From Neisseria sp. MVDL19-042950 (GTDB lineage: Bacteria; Pseudomonadota; Gammaproteobacteria; Burkholderiales; Neisseriaceae), in NCBI RefSeq assembly GCF_030504625.1, contig NZ_JAUKWH010000002.1, positions 248,001 through 312,000 of the forward strand: DNA of 64,000 nucleotides. Direction: 5' to 3'. Below are positions 36,311 through 46,576 of the stretch, in pieces (the stretch's first letter is position 1; every line of letters begins with the position of its first letter). The translations under genes were made by a program, and so were the position numbers. Below the pieces are notes generated by a model that saw nothing but the letters and a program-made list of their open reading frames with translations, was not told the DNA's origin and did no database searches.

Positions 36311-37243
36311 CTATGCTAAATCGGCAAACAATGGTGTGGAAAGATACCGCTCGCCATAAGAAGGAATCAGCACGACAATCAATTTATCTTTATTTTCAGG
36401 TTTTTTTGCCAATTCCAAAGCGCTCCATATCGCTGCGCCCGAAGAAATACCGACCAAAATGCCTTCTTTTTCAGCCACTGCACGCGCAGTTCCAAATGCT
36501 GCTTCATTCGGTACTTTGATAATTTCATCATACACTTCAGTGTTCAAAATGCTTGGCACAAACCCTGCTCCGATACCTTGAATAGGATGCGGCCCCTTCT
36601 CCCCTCCACTCAATACAGGCGATGCTTCGGGCTCTACTGCCACAATTTTTACTTCGGGCTTGCGTGCTTTCAAGACTTCGCCTACTCCGGTAACTGTGCC
36701 GCCGGTGCCCACGCCAGCTACAAAAATATCTACTTGTCCGTCGGTATCGCGCCAGATTTCTTCAGCGGTGGTTTTACGGTGAATCTCAGGGTTTGCTTCA
36801 TTGTCAAACTGGCGCGGCATGAAGTAAGCTTCCGGATTTTCATCCACCAGAGCCTGAGCTTTGGCGATCGCTCCGCCCATACCTTCTGCGGCGGGAGTTA
36901 GGATCAATTCCGCTCCGAAAGCACGCAACAGCATACGGCGTTCTTTGCTCATACTTTCAGGCATAGTAATAGCCAATTTATAGCCGCGCGCAGCACATAC
37001 CATAGCCAAGCCGATACCGGTATTGCCGCTGGTGGCTTCTACAATAGTGGTATTTTTATTAACTTTGCCGGCTTTTTCTGCTGCTTCAATCATAGATATG
37101 GCAATACGGTCTTTAACACTGCTGCCCGGGTTGAAAAACTCCAATTTGGCAACTACGCGACCGGGCAAACCTTCGCTTAAGCGATTCAGTTCTACCAGCG
37201 GGGTATTGCCGATTAAATCGGTAATATTATGTGCGATGTTCAT
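36311..37243 (-). CDS. cysK: Cysteine synthase A (O-acetylserine sulfhydrylase)
   Basis: A 310-residue PLP enzyme that makes cysteine from O-acetylserine and sulfide. The PLP lysine K44 is in [11 protein letters not shown], and TSGNTG at 71-76 holds the phosphate. The start is the ATG at 37241-37243, preceded by TAGGAG; a reading to 37267 lacks such a site. It supplies cysteine, which IscS uses for sulfur transfer. A single gene on the minus strand. Confidence 0.95.
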   Translation of the reverse strand: MNIAHNITDLIGNTPLVELNRLSEGLPGRVVAKLEFFNPGSSVKDRIAISMIEAAEKAGKVNKNTTIVEATSGNTGIGLAMVCAARGYKLAITMPESMSKERRMLLRAFGAELILTPAAEGMGGAIAKAQALVDENPEAYFMPRQFDNEANPEIHRKTTAEEIWRDTDGQVDIFVAGVGTGGTVTGVGEVLKARKPEVKIVAVEPEASPVLSGGEKGPHPIQGIGAGFVPSILNTEVYDEIIKVPNEAAFGTARAVAEKEGILVGISSGAAIWSALELAKKPENKDKLIVVLIPSYGERYLSTPLFADLA

Positions 37244-37382
37244 GTTTTTGCTCCTAGAGGAAGTCAATAAATTTCGATAGGCCGCATCTTACAAGTTATG
37301 CCGTCTGAAAAACCAATATCTAATTTTTCTTTCTTTATAACTTTTGGTTGTATGGTTTTGCTTTCAGACGGCCTACTTTACT

Positions 37383-37988
37383 TTAATAGCGTATCTGTAA
37401 AACAGCTATCAACACACAGGCCGTCTGAAGAAACAAGGCAAGCAATAAGCCGAGCTTCAATTGGCTGCTGCTGAAGCGGTTTGCCCGCTCACGCATGATG
37501 TAACTGCGGTGCAGATAGAAAACGCTCATGATAACGGCCTGCATACCGAACCAATATAAGGGTTTCAACACATACATCTGTAAGAGTGCAGGAAATACAT
37601 ACGGTGTAATGCCTACCGGGAAACGCGACCATACTGCAAGCGCCAACATTGCAAATACGATGCTCATCAGCATCCCGCTTACGGCGAACAGGCTTAAAAA
37701 GCTGTTACCGCCTTCGGCATGCCACATTGTTTTTTCGTCAGGGATTTTTTTCCAGCGGTTCACGAAGAAAAACAAGCTGGCTAAGGTGATGTAGAAGTGA
37801 GGAATATACAGTGTAATCAGATGGGTAATGCCCCAAATACCCGGCATCAGACGGGAGCCGACAGTGCCGAAACCCAACCATAAAAGGATACTGCCCCACA
37901 TCCATTGGAACTCGCCGGCTTTATAAGTTGCAGTAAAAAATATGGATATATAAGCAGCTAAAATCCATAAATCCAAACTTACAGCCAT
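37383..37988 (-). CDS. Hypothetical integral membrane protein
   Basis: A 201-residue protein with about five to six hydrophobic segments (for example FFTATYKAGEFQWMWGSIL and SVFYLHRSYIMRERA). It ends with a basic loop and a last membrane helix. I do not recognise a family. It starts directly next to the stop of the DUF484 gene, with no gap, so the two are probably co-transcribed. It also keeps a DUS near its end (QTACVL). Function unknown. Confidence 0.75.
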   Translation of the reverse strand: MAVSLDLWILAAYISIFFTATYKAGEFQWMWGSILLWLGFGTVGSRLMPGIWGITHLITLYIPHFYITLASLFFFVNRWKKIPDEKTMWHAEGGNSFLSLFAVSGMLMSIVFAMLALAVWSRFPVGITPYVFPALLQMYVLKPLYWFGMQAVIMSVFYLHRSYIMRERANRFSSSQLKLGLLLALFLQTACVLIAVLQIRY

Positions 37989-38639
37989 TTAACGGTAGCC
38001 CATAATGCGTGACAATGCCGTTCCGATCGCTTCGGCCATCCGTTCAATCCACTCTGTTTCCAAATCTTCGGCAAAACGATTTACATCTGCATCGGCAGCC
38101 AGCAGTACCGCTCCCGTTTTGTTTCCGATAGGTACGGGCAGTTGCAAGAAACTTTCCGGCACAATTTCGCTTTGGGGTAGTAAATTCCTCATTTCTTTGC
38201 TGATTTTATTGCCCAGAACAGGTCTTTCCAATGCTGCAATTTCCGAACGCGCTTTATGGCCGGCTACCAATATTTCTTCCGGAATTCGTGCTTTGTTTTT
38301 GGGTTCTGCAACCAATGCCAACTTAAATTGGCTTATCCCGAAACCGTCTTTCAAGACTTGATATAACGCCTGTACCAACTGGCCGATTGTATTTGCTTTC
38401 AGTAATTGCAAATCCAATGCCAATAAGCGTTCAACCGTTGCTCTATTAACTTCTGAATCAGCCAACATGTTTTCAAGCTGGCCGGCCATTTTATTGATTT
38501 TTAACTGGGATGCTGCAAGCTGTGCTTGTGCGAAAGAACGGACTTTTTCATCCCGCAAGCGAATGCCCAATTCATCGGCATGCTCCGCCAGAAAGTCAGG
38601 ATGAGCTTTTAAAAATTCTAAAATGCTTTCTTTATCCAT
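37989..38639 (-). CDS. DUF484 family protein
   Basis: A 216-residue cytoplasmic protein. ILEFLKAHPDFLAEHADELG at the N-terminus is the hallmark of DUF484, and the C-terminal two thirds resemble a GAF-like sensing domain (LQLPVPIGNKTGAVLLAADA). A short coiled coil lies near residues 35-60. DUF484 genes very often follow dapF, as here, but the function is not known. It starts two bases after dapF ends. Confidence 0.88.
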   Translation of the reverse strand: MDKESILEFLKAHPDFLAEHADELGIRLRDEKVRSFAQAQLAASQLKINKMAGQLENMLADSEVNRATVERLLALDLQLLKANTIGQLVQALYQVLKDGFGISQFKLALVAEPKNKARIPEEILVAGHKARSEIAALERPVLGNKISKEMRNLLPQSEIVPESFLQLPVPIGNKTGAVLLAADADVNRFAEDLETEWIERMAEAIGTALSRIMGYR

Positions 38640-38640
38640 A

Positions 38641-39489
38641 TTAGTATTTCAACTCACCTTCAAAAACGGTTTCAATAGGGCCGGTCATTGTTACATCGCT
38701 ACCCTCTTCCCATGTTATATATAGGTCGCCACCGGACAAGCTGACGCATATCGGTTCTCCCGCATCCAATAGCCCCAAACGGATACCTGCTACTGCGGCG
38801 GCACATGCTCCGGTGCCGCATGCCTGCGTTTCTCCCGTTCCGCGTTCATAAACACGCAAGCGGATATGCCGTTTATCCAATATCTGCACAAAGCCGACAT
38901 TCACGCGCTCGGGAAATTGTTCGTGCGATTCAATGATTTCCCCCCAGCTCTCCACCGGTGCGGTTTCTACATCTTCTACTACTATAACGGCATGCGGATT
39001 CCCCATGTTTACACAACTTACCGGAATCGACTCCAAACCGGCCAATACGATATGTGTTAAAGCATCCGCTGCTTCTCCTGCAGCAGGAATAAACGGTATT
39101 TCAGACGGCATGAAACGCGGTTTTCCCATATTTACCGAAACCAACCCGTTTTCCGCCAAACGGGGTACGATCACGCCATGTGCCGTTTCAACAACGATTT
39201 CATGCTTATCTGTTAACCCTTTATCGAGCACAAAACGTACGAAACAACGTGCTCCGTTGCCGCACTGCTCTACTTCGCTACCATCCGCATTAAAAATACG
39301 GTAGCGGAAATCTACCGCATCGGAATCTGCTTTTTCCACCAGCAATAATTGGTCGAAACCGACTCCGAGGTGGCGGTCGGACCAAAGGGTTAACGGTGCT
39401 TCTTTAGGGTTGAATGACTGGTTGATACCATCTATTACCATGAAATCATTACCCAAACCATGCATTTTGGTAAATTTGAGCGTTTTCAT
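38641..39489 (-). CDS. dapF: Diaminopimelate epimerase
   Basis: A 282-residue enzyme that turns LL- into meso-diaminopimelate, used for lysine and peptidoglycan. The two catalytic cysteines are C76 in [10 protein letters not shown] and the one in [27 protein letters not shown] begins the family, so I start at 39487-39489. A DUF484 gene and a membrane protein gene follow in a tight unit. Confidence 0.95.
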   Translation of the reverse strand: MKTLKFTKMHGLGNDFMVIDGINQSFNPKEAPLTLWSDRHLGVGFDQLLLVEKADSDAVDFRYRIFNADGSEVEQCGNGARCFVRFVLDKGLTDKHEIVVETAHGVIVPRLAENGLVSVNMGKPRFMPSEIPFIPAAGEAADALTHIVLAGLESIPVSCVNMGNPHAVIVVEDVETAPVESWGEIIESHEQFPERVNVGFVQILDKRHIRLRVYERGTGETQACGTGACAAAVAGIRLGLLDAGEPICVSLSGGDLYITWEEGSDVTMTGPIETVFEGELKY

Positions 39490-40084
39490 TGCCTTTTCCT
39501 TCAAGCAGACTCTGTATTCTCTATCTATTAAGATTTTAAGACGGCCTCCATATGCCGAAGATAAATCGAAGGCCGTCTGAAAACCGAAAGATTTTACACC
39601 ATATCACTATGATTGTTTCCTGTTTTGCAGTTCGTATGCCGAAAGCTTTGATAAATATGCTGACAATAATCTAAAGAAATATAGGAAAAAAGAAAATATG
39701 AACTTCGTCGTTGTACAAAAGAGACAAGCGGCAGTTTAACAAGATAATCGGTATTTTATTATTTTTGAAAGTAGTATGGTCAAAACAAAAAATAGAAAAA
39801 TATATAACTCTATGTTTATAAACAATTATTAAATAAAAATATCCCTTCTCTCAAAAAAACGGATTGGTGTTCCCCAAACAGAAAACAACCGTTTATCAAA
39901 ATAAAAATCCGATTATCTTCATTCTTGTATTGCAAAGTTATTTCTCCGCATGCAGAATACATATCCATACAAGCATACGGATGCTTTATATCTATTTGAC
40001 CGGTAATTCACGCCCAAGCAAAAAGCATAAGGCACAAAAAAGCACATTACCCATTTAAATGCATTACTAAACGAGGACAACACC
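39490..40084. other. 595-base AT-rich intergenic region upstream of dapF and the TonB-domain gene
   Basis: A very AT-rich divergent spacer. An imperfect DUS pair lies at about 39539-39580. Between 39600 and 40050 there are long A/T runs and no credible gene; the reading frame at 39864-40058 has no ribosome binding site and unlikely composition. Promoters for both flanking genes should lie here. Confidence 0.5.
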
Positions 40085-40432
40085 ATGAATACCCGCCGCA
40101 TTCTCTCTACATTGACTGCTTTTGCTTTGCTGGCAGGTTCCCAAGCAGCACTGGCAGAAAAAGTATCGTTTTATCAAAGAGCCTCCGAAGCCTCTGCTCC
40201 GATTTCCGGCAATGTTGCCATGCGTTTAACCATCGGTATCGACGGTGCCGTAAGCAATGCGCGTGTTGTTCGCAGTAGCGGTTCCAAAGTTATCGACGCA
40301 GACGCAGTAAAATGGATGGAAGCCCAATTCATGCGCCCTGTAACTAAAAACGGTGATCCGATTGAATTCAGCGTCGTTAAAGAAATCAATTTCAGCACTT
40401 CACCGGCTATTCAAGTCAGCTTGAAACGCTAA
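40085..40432 (+). CDS. Small exported protein made of a TonB C-terminal-like domain
   Basis: A 115-residue protein. Residues 1-24 are a signal peptide ending ALA. The rest fits a TonB C-terminal fold: ISGNVAMRLTIGIDGAVSNARVVRSSG ... IDADAVKWMEAQFMRPVTKNG. TonB domains touch outer membrane receptors, but this protein lacks the membrane anchor and proline-rich spacer of a working TonB. It may be a periplasmic adaptor. GAGGACAAC precedes the ATG. It ends before a clear terminator. Confidence 0.8.
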   Translation: MNTRRILSTLTAFALLAGSQAALAEKVSFYQRASEASAPISGNVAMRLTIGIDGAVSNARVVRSSGSKVIDADAVKWMEAQFMRPVTKNGDPIEFSVVKEINFSTSPAIQVSLKR

Positions 40433-40467
40433 TGATCGGTAATCACTCATTCCTATTCCGTAGCCTT

Positions 40468-40500
40468 AAAAGGCATTTCTGACGAACAGGAATGCCTTTT
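40468..40500 (+). terminator. Terminator of the TonB-domain gene
   Basis: AAAAGGCATT and AATGCCTTTT form a 10-base stem around a loop of about 13 bases, ending in a T run. Confidence 0.8.
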
Positions 40501-40652
40501 CCGTTATTTGGGTTAGATTTACCGGTTTAATTGATACAGGAAGGTTTTCATGTAACTTCAACATACCAAAACAGGCTCTTTACCAACACTAACATAAGCG
40601 GCTTGAAAATACCGATATACTTATTTTTATTTATATTATTGAGGAGCAACCC

Positions 40653-41138
40653 ATGAAACGCATTCTCCCGGCCGCTTTGATTACCGGATTACTTTCAGCC
40701 TGTACGGTCGGTACCCCGGGCATGTCCGTCGGTGTCGGAGTCGGCACCAATATCGGCAGGCACGTGGGTTTGGGCACTTCTATTAATATTCCGGTAGGAT
40801 TCGAACGCACTCGAAGCGGTAAAACCAATGGTGGAATCCATGTAATAGAAGAACAAATCATCACCCATTTCGATGCCAAGGGCAATACCAGCAATCAAGC
40901 TGTTAAAGGAGGTTTCTACCGTCAATTAATCAGTAAACATGGTAATGAATATATCGTGCAGGATTTTTATGGCGATAATGGCAAGAAACGTACCGACCCC
41001 TACACCCTGCCCCGTAACCGTTTACTCGATTTTCGTACCCACCCTGTCGACGGCACTTTGACTACTTATGCTTATAATGGCAACGTAATGCAGCAACAGG
41101 TTTATCAAAACGATAAATTGGTCAGCGCACGATATTAA
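40653..41138 (+). CDS. Predicted lipoprotein, glycine-rich N-terminal part
   Basis: A 161-residue protein. A signal peptide ends in lipobox LSAC, so C17 is the likely lipid site. The next 35 residues are glycine- and valine-rich (SVGVGVGTNIGRHVGLGTS), after which comes a mixed strand-rich part. No family recognised. GAGGAG lies a few bases before the ATG. It is followed by an inverted DUS terminator. Similar proteins occur in Neisseria as unnamed lipoproteins. Confidence 0.75.
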   Translation: MKRILPAALITGLLSACTVGTPGMSVGVGVGTNIGRHVGLGTSINIPVGFERTRSGKTNGGIHVIEEQIITHFDAKGNTSNQAVKGGFYRQLISKHGNEYIVQDFYGDNGKKRTDPYTLPRNRLLDFRTHPVDGTLTTYAYNGNVMQQQVYQNDKLVSARY

Positions 41139-41154
41139 TTTGAAGCCTTCAAAA

Positions 41155-41192
41155 CAGAGGCCGTCTGAAAACTTTTCAGACGGCCTCTTGTT
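41155..41192. terminator. Inverted DUS pair, bidirectional terminator
   Basis: AGAGGCCGTCTGAAAA faces TTTTCAGACGGCCTCT followed by T-rich sequence. It ends both the lipoprotein gene (+) and prfC (-). Confidence 0.85.
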
Positions 41193-41207
41193 TTTGATTA
41201 AAATAAA

Positions 41208-42806
41208 CTAAGCATTTAAGTTAACGGAATGTTCCCGCGTTTCATGGAAAACGATATCCGGCCAACGTTCTTGGGTCAGGTTCAAGTTGACACGGTTCGG
41301 TGCCAAATAAGCCAAATTGCCACCGGCATCAATGGATAAGTTTGCCGCATTGGCTTTTTCAAATTCAGCCAGTTTTTTCTTGTCATCACATGACACCCAG
41401 CGGGCCGACCAAATGGAGGCCGTTTCAAATACCGCTTCAACACCATATTCCGCCGCCAAACGCGAAGTAACCACTTCAAACTGCAACACACCCACCGCAC
41501 CGAGAATCAAATCTGCGCCGCTATGGGGTTTGAAGACCTGAACGGCACCTTCTTCGCCGAGTTGTTGCAAGCCTTTTTGCAGTTGTTTCATTTTCAGTGG
41601 GTTTTTAATGCGCACGCTGCGGAACAATTCGGGTGCAAAGAACGGAATGCCGGTAAAGGCCAGTTGCTCCCCTTCGGAAAAACTGTCGCCAATTTGGATA
41701 TTGCCGTGATTGGGGATACCGATAATATCGCCGGCATACGCTTCTTCAACCAATTCGCGGTCGTGCGACATGAACGTTACCACGCTGGACGCGGCAATAT
41801 CGCGGTTGATGCGCAAGTGTTTCATCTTCATTCCACGCTCGAATTTTCCCGAGCACACACGCAGGAAGGCAATGCGGTCGCGGTGTTTCGGATCCATATT
41901 GGCCTGAATCTTAAACACAAATCCTGAAAATTTTTCTTCAGATGGTTCAACCATACGTACAGTCGCATCTCGGCCTTTCGGTGCGGGAGCCCAATCAATC
42001 AGCGAATTTAAAATTTCTTGCACGCCGAAATTGTTAATGGCCGAGCCGAAAAATACCGGCGTTAATTCGCCTGCCAAGAATTCTTCCAATACGAACTCAT
42101 TGGAGGCCGCCTGAACCAACTCGATTTCGGCGCGCAGATTGTCCATTTCCAGTGGAAACAACTCATCTAAGCGCGGATTGTCGATGCCTTCAATCACTTC
42201 AAATTCATGCGGCAGTTTCTCACCGCCGGCATCAAACAAATACACTTCGTCATTCAGAATATGATACACGCCCTTAAAGTTTTTACCCATGCCGATCGGC
42301 CAAGTAACCGGAGCGCAACGGATTTTAAGGATGTTTTCGACTTCGTCCAGCAACTCCAGAGAATCGCGCACTTCCCGGTCGTATTTGTTCATAAAGGTAA
42401 TAATCGGCGTATTGCGCAAGCGGCAAACATTCAACAATTTGATGGTTTGCGCTTCCACACCTTTAGCTGCGTCGATCACCATCAAAGCGCTGTCTACGGC
42501 AGTTAACACGCGATAAGTATCTTCAGAGAAGTCTTGGTGGCCCGGGGTATCGAGCAGGTTTACAGTATGGTCTTTGTATTCAAACTGCATCACGGAAGAA
42601 GCAACCGAAATCCCGCGCTGCTTTTCGATTTCCATCCAGTCTGAAGTTGCAAATTTTCCTGTTTTTTTACCTTTTACCGTACCGGCGCTTTGAATGGCAC
42701 CTGAAAACAGCAACAGCTTTTCGGTTAACGTGGTTTTACCCGCATCAGGGTGGGAAATAATGGCAAAGGTACGGCGGCGGCGTACCTGTTCCGGAATATT
42801 AGACAT
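41208..42806 (-). CDS. prfC: Peptide chain release factor 3
   Basis: A 532-residue translational GTPase that removes RF1 and RF2 from the ribosome after termination. The P-loop is SHPDAGKTT, and [14 protein letters not shown] is the G3 region; MNKYDRE is the G4 region. The start is the ATG at 42804-42806 ([14 protein letters not shown]), which begins the family; the longer reading extends into AT-rich spacer. The gene stands alone on the minus strand. Confidence 0.96.
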   Translation of the reverse strand: MSNIPEQVRRRRTFAIISHPDAGKTTLTEKLLLFSGAIQSAGTVKGKKTGKFATSDWMEIEKQRGISVASSVMQFEYKDHTVNLLDTPGHQDFSEDTYRVLTAVDSALMVIDAAKGVEAQTIKLLNVCRLRNTPIITFMNKYDREVRDSLELLDEVENILKIRCAPVTWPIGMGKNFKGVYHILNDEVYLFDAGGEKLPHEFEVIEGIDNPRLDELFPLEMDNLRAEIELVQAASNEFVLEEFLAGELTPVFFGSAINNFGVQEILNSLIDWAPAPKGRDATVRMVEPSEEKFSGFVFKIQANMDPKHRDRIAFLRVCSGKFERGMKMKHLRINRDIAASSVVTFMSHDRELVEEAYAGDIIGIPNHGNIQIGDSFSEGEQLAFTGIPFFAPELFRSVRIKNPLKMKQLQKGLQQLGEEGAVQVFKPHSGADLILGAVGVLQFEVVTSRLAAEYGVEAVFETASIWSARWVSCDDKKKLAEFEKANAANLSIDAGGNLAYLAPNRVNLNLTQERWPDIVFHETREHSVNLNA

Positions 42807-43295
42807 ACTTCGCCTTTGAAAAAATGATGAACAGGCAGCCGTAACCCACAAGCTGCCTGATGAAAAGATGCGCGATTGTACTAAAAACAACACTTTATTT
42901 CAAATTTTAAACACCCTCGCAATACTTTTTTTCTTTGATTTAATTATAAATTTAACCATATTGATTTATAAATAAATTTTTATTTTATTCAGTTTGATAT
43001 CAGTTAATAGGTATCAATTTTGCCTCGAAATTTAAGCCGTTAAAAATCTACTTAACAACACACTTTTAACCATTAATTTGTCATGGCTCAATTTTTATAA
43101 CAAATAAATAAAATAACAGTTTCATAAAAATATTTTTTATGTTATTTTTACAAAACATAACATAAAAAGCCTAGGGTAAATTTAAGCAGCCTTATTGATT
43201 TTTTACCTATGTTTCAATAAAAAGCTGCATAAAATACCTAGATAAAATAAATCCCGATTGCAAGTCGGAAAATAAACATTACGGAAATTTACAAA
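42807..43295. other. 489-base very AT-rich spacer upstream of the large beta-helix gene
   Basis: The region is dominated by long A and T runs (for example around 42900-43000 and 43090-43160) and carries no DUS between 42900 and 43295. It should hold the promoters of prfC and of the beta-helix gene. Such composition is typical of acquired DNA and of silencer-bound regions. Nothing gene-like is visible. Confidence 0.5.
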
Positions 43296-46200
43296 ATGTC
43301 AAAACAAATCACCATAGCCATTAACAAAGTTGTTAATGGCAACATGTCTACACCTGTACGCCTTGATCGTTACAGTTTACGTACGGACTCCAAACTCCCT
43401 CTCAAAATACAAGCGGTAGATGCCGAAAATGTTTTTTATCAGCTGACGGATGCGGAAAGCGGCTTGGCTCCCGCTCAATTGGTACACGAACAGGTAGGTA
43501 CGGATTTATATATCAGCTTCGAGGATACAAAATCCGAACGTCCCGATTTAATTATTGAGGGCTATTATTCACAAACAGCCAACCATCCCCCTGCCCCCGT
43601 ATTAGGCATGCAGAATAATGGTACGCTGGCAACCTACCCTATCCAAGCATCTTCCGATTATTTGTTGGCAGAGCAAATTACCATCAATAAAAATGCTGCC
43701 GAAAGCATCATTGGCGGCAGCAAATTATTGGCTATACTGGGTGGAATCGCAGGCGCAGGTTTACTTGGCGCTTTGGCTGCGGGTGGCGGCGGTTCCGGCG
43801 GTGGAAATAACGATGCTCCGTCCGCAGCATCCCCTGCGAAGATTGATAATACATCCCAACCTTCTTTTTCGCACACAAGTGGGCATATTGCCCCTGCTGC
43901 TTCTCCTGCATCACAGACTGAAGCATCCCCTGCTCCTGCAGATACGGAGAATTTTGAAACCAAAACAGAAACAACCCGTATACAGCCTGTTGAGCTTAAT
44001 ACAAATGCCGCGATTGCTCCTGTAAAGGTTAGTTCCGATATTGAAAAAAATATCGTATCGGAAGCCGAAGATTCTCCTAAACCAGTCATTGCCAACGAGA
44101 ATAAACCGGCACTTGAGATTGCAGATGCCGCTCAAATTGCAAGCGTTTCAAATAATTCTGCCGACCAAAATACCAACCATGAGAATAATCCCGAGTCGAG
44201 GCCGTCTGAAACATCAAATTTGTTACCGAGTGAGCATGATGAAAAAAATGATCTCGCCATTACCGCTGCCAGTTTGAATGCAGAAAACGATGCTGCAGAG
44301 CCTGTAGCTCCAACCCAGCCGACCGATGCCGGCAAAAGGCAACTCAGTGCATCAGGGAAATATTATATTTACCATCATCAGACCTACGGTAAATATATTG
44401 ATGCTCATGAATTCGGTACGGATATCACCGGTAAAACAGACAGCTTGGCTGCAATTAAAGCCGCTCTCGCTGCCGCACACCATGAAAATGCCGCCGTATA
44501 TTTAAAAGGAGAGCTGAAAATCTCCGACCAAATCGTATTGAACACCCATAATAAAAACGTTACCGGTTTATTCGGTGATGGCATGGGTGCCACAACCGTT
44601 TCTTTCGACAAACAGCAAACAGGTGTTTTCAACTCCAACACTAACCAGGACGATATCCGTGCCTATGCAGGTATTTTGGTTGACGGGCAAAATGGCAAAA
44701 CCATTGCGGATTTGTCTGTGAAATATACCAATGTTAATGATTTCTACCGCCCCGGAGAAAGCTATTTCGGCAAAGTCAGCGGTATTTTGGTTAATGATGC
44801 CGATAATACTTTAATCAGCAAAGTGGAGGTTTCCGGTGCCAACCGTGCCGGAGTGGTTTTCACGTCTACCGAAGCATTGGCGAAAGATCCTAACGGCAGC
44901 GGTAAAACTTACAAAGCCCGAATTATCGGCGGTGAAATTCAAGAGGACTATGAAACCTTGCCCTTGGGCGAAAACAACCGCCTTGTAGACAGCCATCTGC
45001 ATCACAACCGTACGGCCGGAGCATTGGTTGCTTATCAAAAAAATTTCGTTGCGGAAGGTAATCTTTTTGCATGGAACGGCCATGAAAAAGACGGCGGCAC
45101 CGGTTACGGTATTACCGCTATGGCAGGAAGCTACAACTATGACGTTACCTTTAGAAACAATACCACCGATCACAACTACCGCAAAGGTTTCGATGTGCAT
45201 GATGGTAATAACATTGTTATTGAAAACAATACTGCAATCGGCGACCGCCTTTACGGAATCGGCGTATATAACCGCCAGTTTAGTATGGATAATGTCAAAG
45301 TTACCGGCAACACCATTATCCAAGATCCTAATTTCCGTTTAGAAACCGATGATAACCTCCGTCCTAACTATCACGGCTACTCAGGTATCCAATTGCAAAC
45401 CAATACACAGTATAAAGATTTGCATAGCAAGGATTACGGTTATTTTGAAGTCAGCGGAAATACCATCAAGAATCTCAGCGTATATAAAGATGCCATCCAA
45501 ACATATGGTATCGAATTCCGCAATCATGAACCGAAAATGGATTACACGCTTAAAATTTCCGGCAACAAAATCGAAGGGGATTCGACAAAATATTTGATTG
45601 CTGTCATCAACAATACCAAAAACCAGCTTACCAAAACCAATGGCCCGGGTTCAGGCACCATTGAAATATCCGACAACCATGCGGATATCGGAACGATAGC
45701 CCCTAAAACCATGCCGATATTTATTAACGAACACCACACCGACGGCTATCTGCGCGGCAAAGTAAGCGTAGAAAACAACTACATTAAAGTAAGGGAAAAC
45801 TCCAACGGCAGTATTGAAGGTATACAAATGATCGGCAATGCTGAAAGTTATGAAATCCATAACAATACTTTTGAGCTGCACGGTAATATGAATCAGGCGA
45901 TTGTCAGTATTCACGGGCGCAGCACCTACGGTGTGCCTGAATTAAACGTAACCGACAACGAGCTGATTACCGACCGTACCAACGGGATTTACCGCGGTTG
46001 GATAGAATATCGCGGTGCGGATGTGCATGCCCATGATAATAACCATAACGGTAAGCCTATTTTTGAGGTGAATCACAGCGACAAAAAACTGGAATTGGGA
46101 ATCGGTGCCGACAGTATCGTGGGAGAGACATCCGTTTCAGCGGTTGTTCTGTCTCCGGCGAAGAAAACCGGTTTGCTGCAAGCAGATGATGGAAACGGAG

Positions 46201-46394
46201 AAACAGAAGAAAATAGCGCCAATTTAGTTCTTTCTGATTTGATGTCGCCTGCTGTTGTGGATTTATCCGGCATTCTGGGGATGCAGAATAAAACTGCTTT
46301 CACAGACCATGCTACCATTCTGGAGTATAAGCATTCCTTGAGTATTCCGGAGGATGACTCTTGGCAACATGATAATAATGCTTATATCCTCTAA
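43296..46394 (+). CDS. Large secreted-type protein: BapA-like N-terminus, linker, AlgE-like right-handed beta-helix
   Basis: A 1032-residue protein in four parts. Residues 1-135 resemble the N-terminal module of BapA-type adhesins, followed by a hydrophobic glycine segment (138-170). Residues 170-350 are a proline/alanine/threonine-rich linker. Residues about 360-960 look like a parallel beta-helix of the pectate lyase/epimerase kind, opening with DAHEFGTDITGKTDSLAAIK and GLFGDGMGATTV. Within it GFDVHDG (631-637) and IENNTAIGD align by eye with the catalytic DPH region of mannuronan C5-epimerases (AlgE). The last 80 residues include LVLSDLMSPAVVDLSGIL, like type I-secreted proteins. No signal peptide or RTX repeats are seen. 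No secretion genes lie nearby. Confidence 0.75.
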   Translation: MSKQITIAINKVVNGNMSTPVRLDRYSLRTDSKLPLKIQAVDAENVFYQLTDAESGLAPAQLVHEQVGTDLYISFEDTKSERPDLIIEGYYSQTANHPPAPVLGMQNNGTLATYPIQASSDYLLAEQITINKNAAESIIGGSKLLAILGGIAGAGLLGALAAGGGGSGGGNNDAPSAASPAKIDNTSQPSFSHTSGHIAPAASPASQTEASPAPADTENFETKTETTRIQPVELNTNAAIAPVKVSSDIEKNIVSEAEDSPKPVIANENKPALEIADAAQIASVSNNSADQNTNHENNPESRPSETSNLLPSEHDEKNDLAITAASLNAENDAAEPVAPTQPTDAGKRQLSASGKYYIYHHQTYGKYIDAHEFGTDITGKTDSLAAIKAALAAAHHENAAVYLKGELKISDQIVLNTHNKNVTGLFGDGMGATTVSFDKQQTGVFNSNTNQDDIRAYAGILVDGQNGKTIADLSVKYTNVNDFYRPGESYFGKVSGILVNDADNTLISKVEVSGANRAGVVFTSTEALAKDPNGSGKTYKARIIGGEIQEDYETLPLGENNRLVDSHLHHNRTAGALVAYQKNFVAEGNLFAWNGHEKDGGTGYGITAMAGSYNYDVTFRNNTTDHNYRKGFDVHDGNNIVIENNTAIGDRLYGIGVYNRQFSMDNVKVTGNTIIQDPNFRLETDDNLRPNYHGYSGIQLQTNTQYKDLHSKDYGYFEVSGNTIKNLSVYKDAIQTYGIEFRNHEPKMDYTLKISGNKIEGDSTKYLIAVINNTKNQLTKTNGPGSGTIEISDNHADIGTIAPKTMPIFINEHHTDGYLRGKVSVENNYIKVRENSNGSIEGIQMIGNAESYEIHNNTFELHGNMNQAIVSIHGRSTYGVPELNVTDNELITDRTNGIYRGWIEYRGADVHAHDNNHNGKPIFEVNHSDKKLELGIGADSIVGETSVSAVVLSPAKKTGLLQADDGNGETEENSANLVLSDLMSPAVVDLSGILGMQNKTAFTDHATILEYKHSLSIPEDDSWQHDNNAYIL

Positions 46395-46419
46395 CTAAAG
46401 ACCTGCATCGTGATGGGTT

Positions 46420-46454
46420 TGAGGCCGTCTGAAAATTGTTTTCAGACGGCCTCA
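46420..46454. terminator. Inverted DUS pair, bidirectional terminator
   Basis: TGAGGCCGTCTGAAAA faces TTTTCAGACGGCCTCA across a short loop, ending the beta-helix gene (+) and available to the gene at 46577-47626 (-). Confidence 0.8.
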
Positions 46455-46576
46455 AACTATATACTTTAAACCACAGCCTTTTCTTTTTTCTTCTGTGGCT
46501 TGGCCAAATTTTCCCGACCCAAACCAAACATCAGCACAATTCATTAAAGTGATGCGGGGTGTTTAACCGATTGGTT

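Noticed and set aside
39864-40058. A 64-codon plus-strand frame upstream of the TonB-domain gene
   Set aside because: AT-rich chance frame, with no ribosome binding site and no recognisable protein features.
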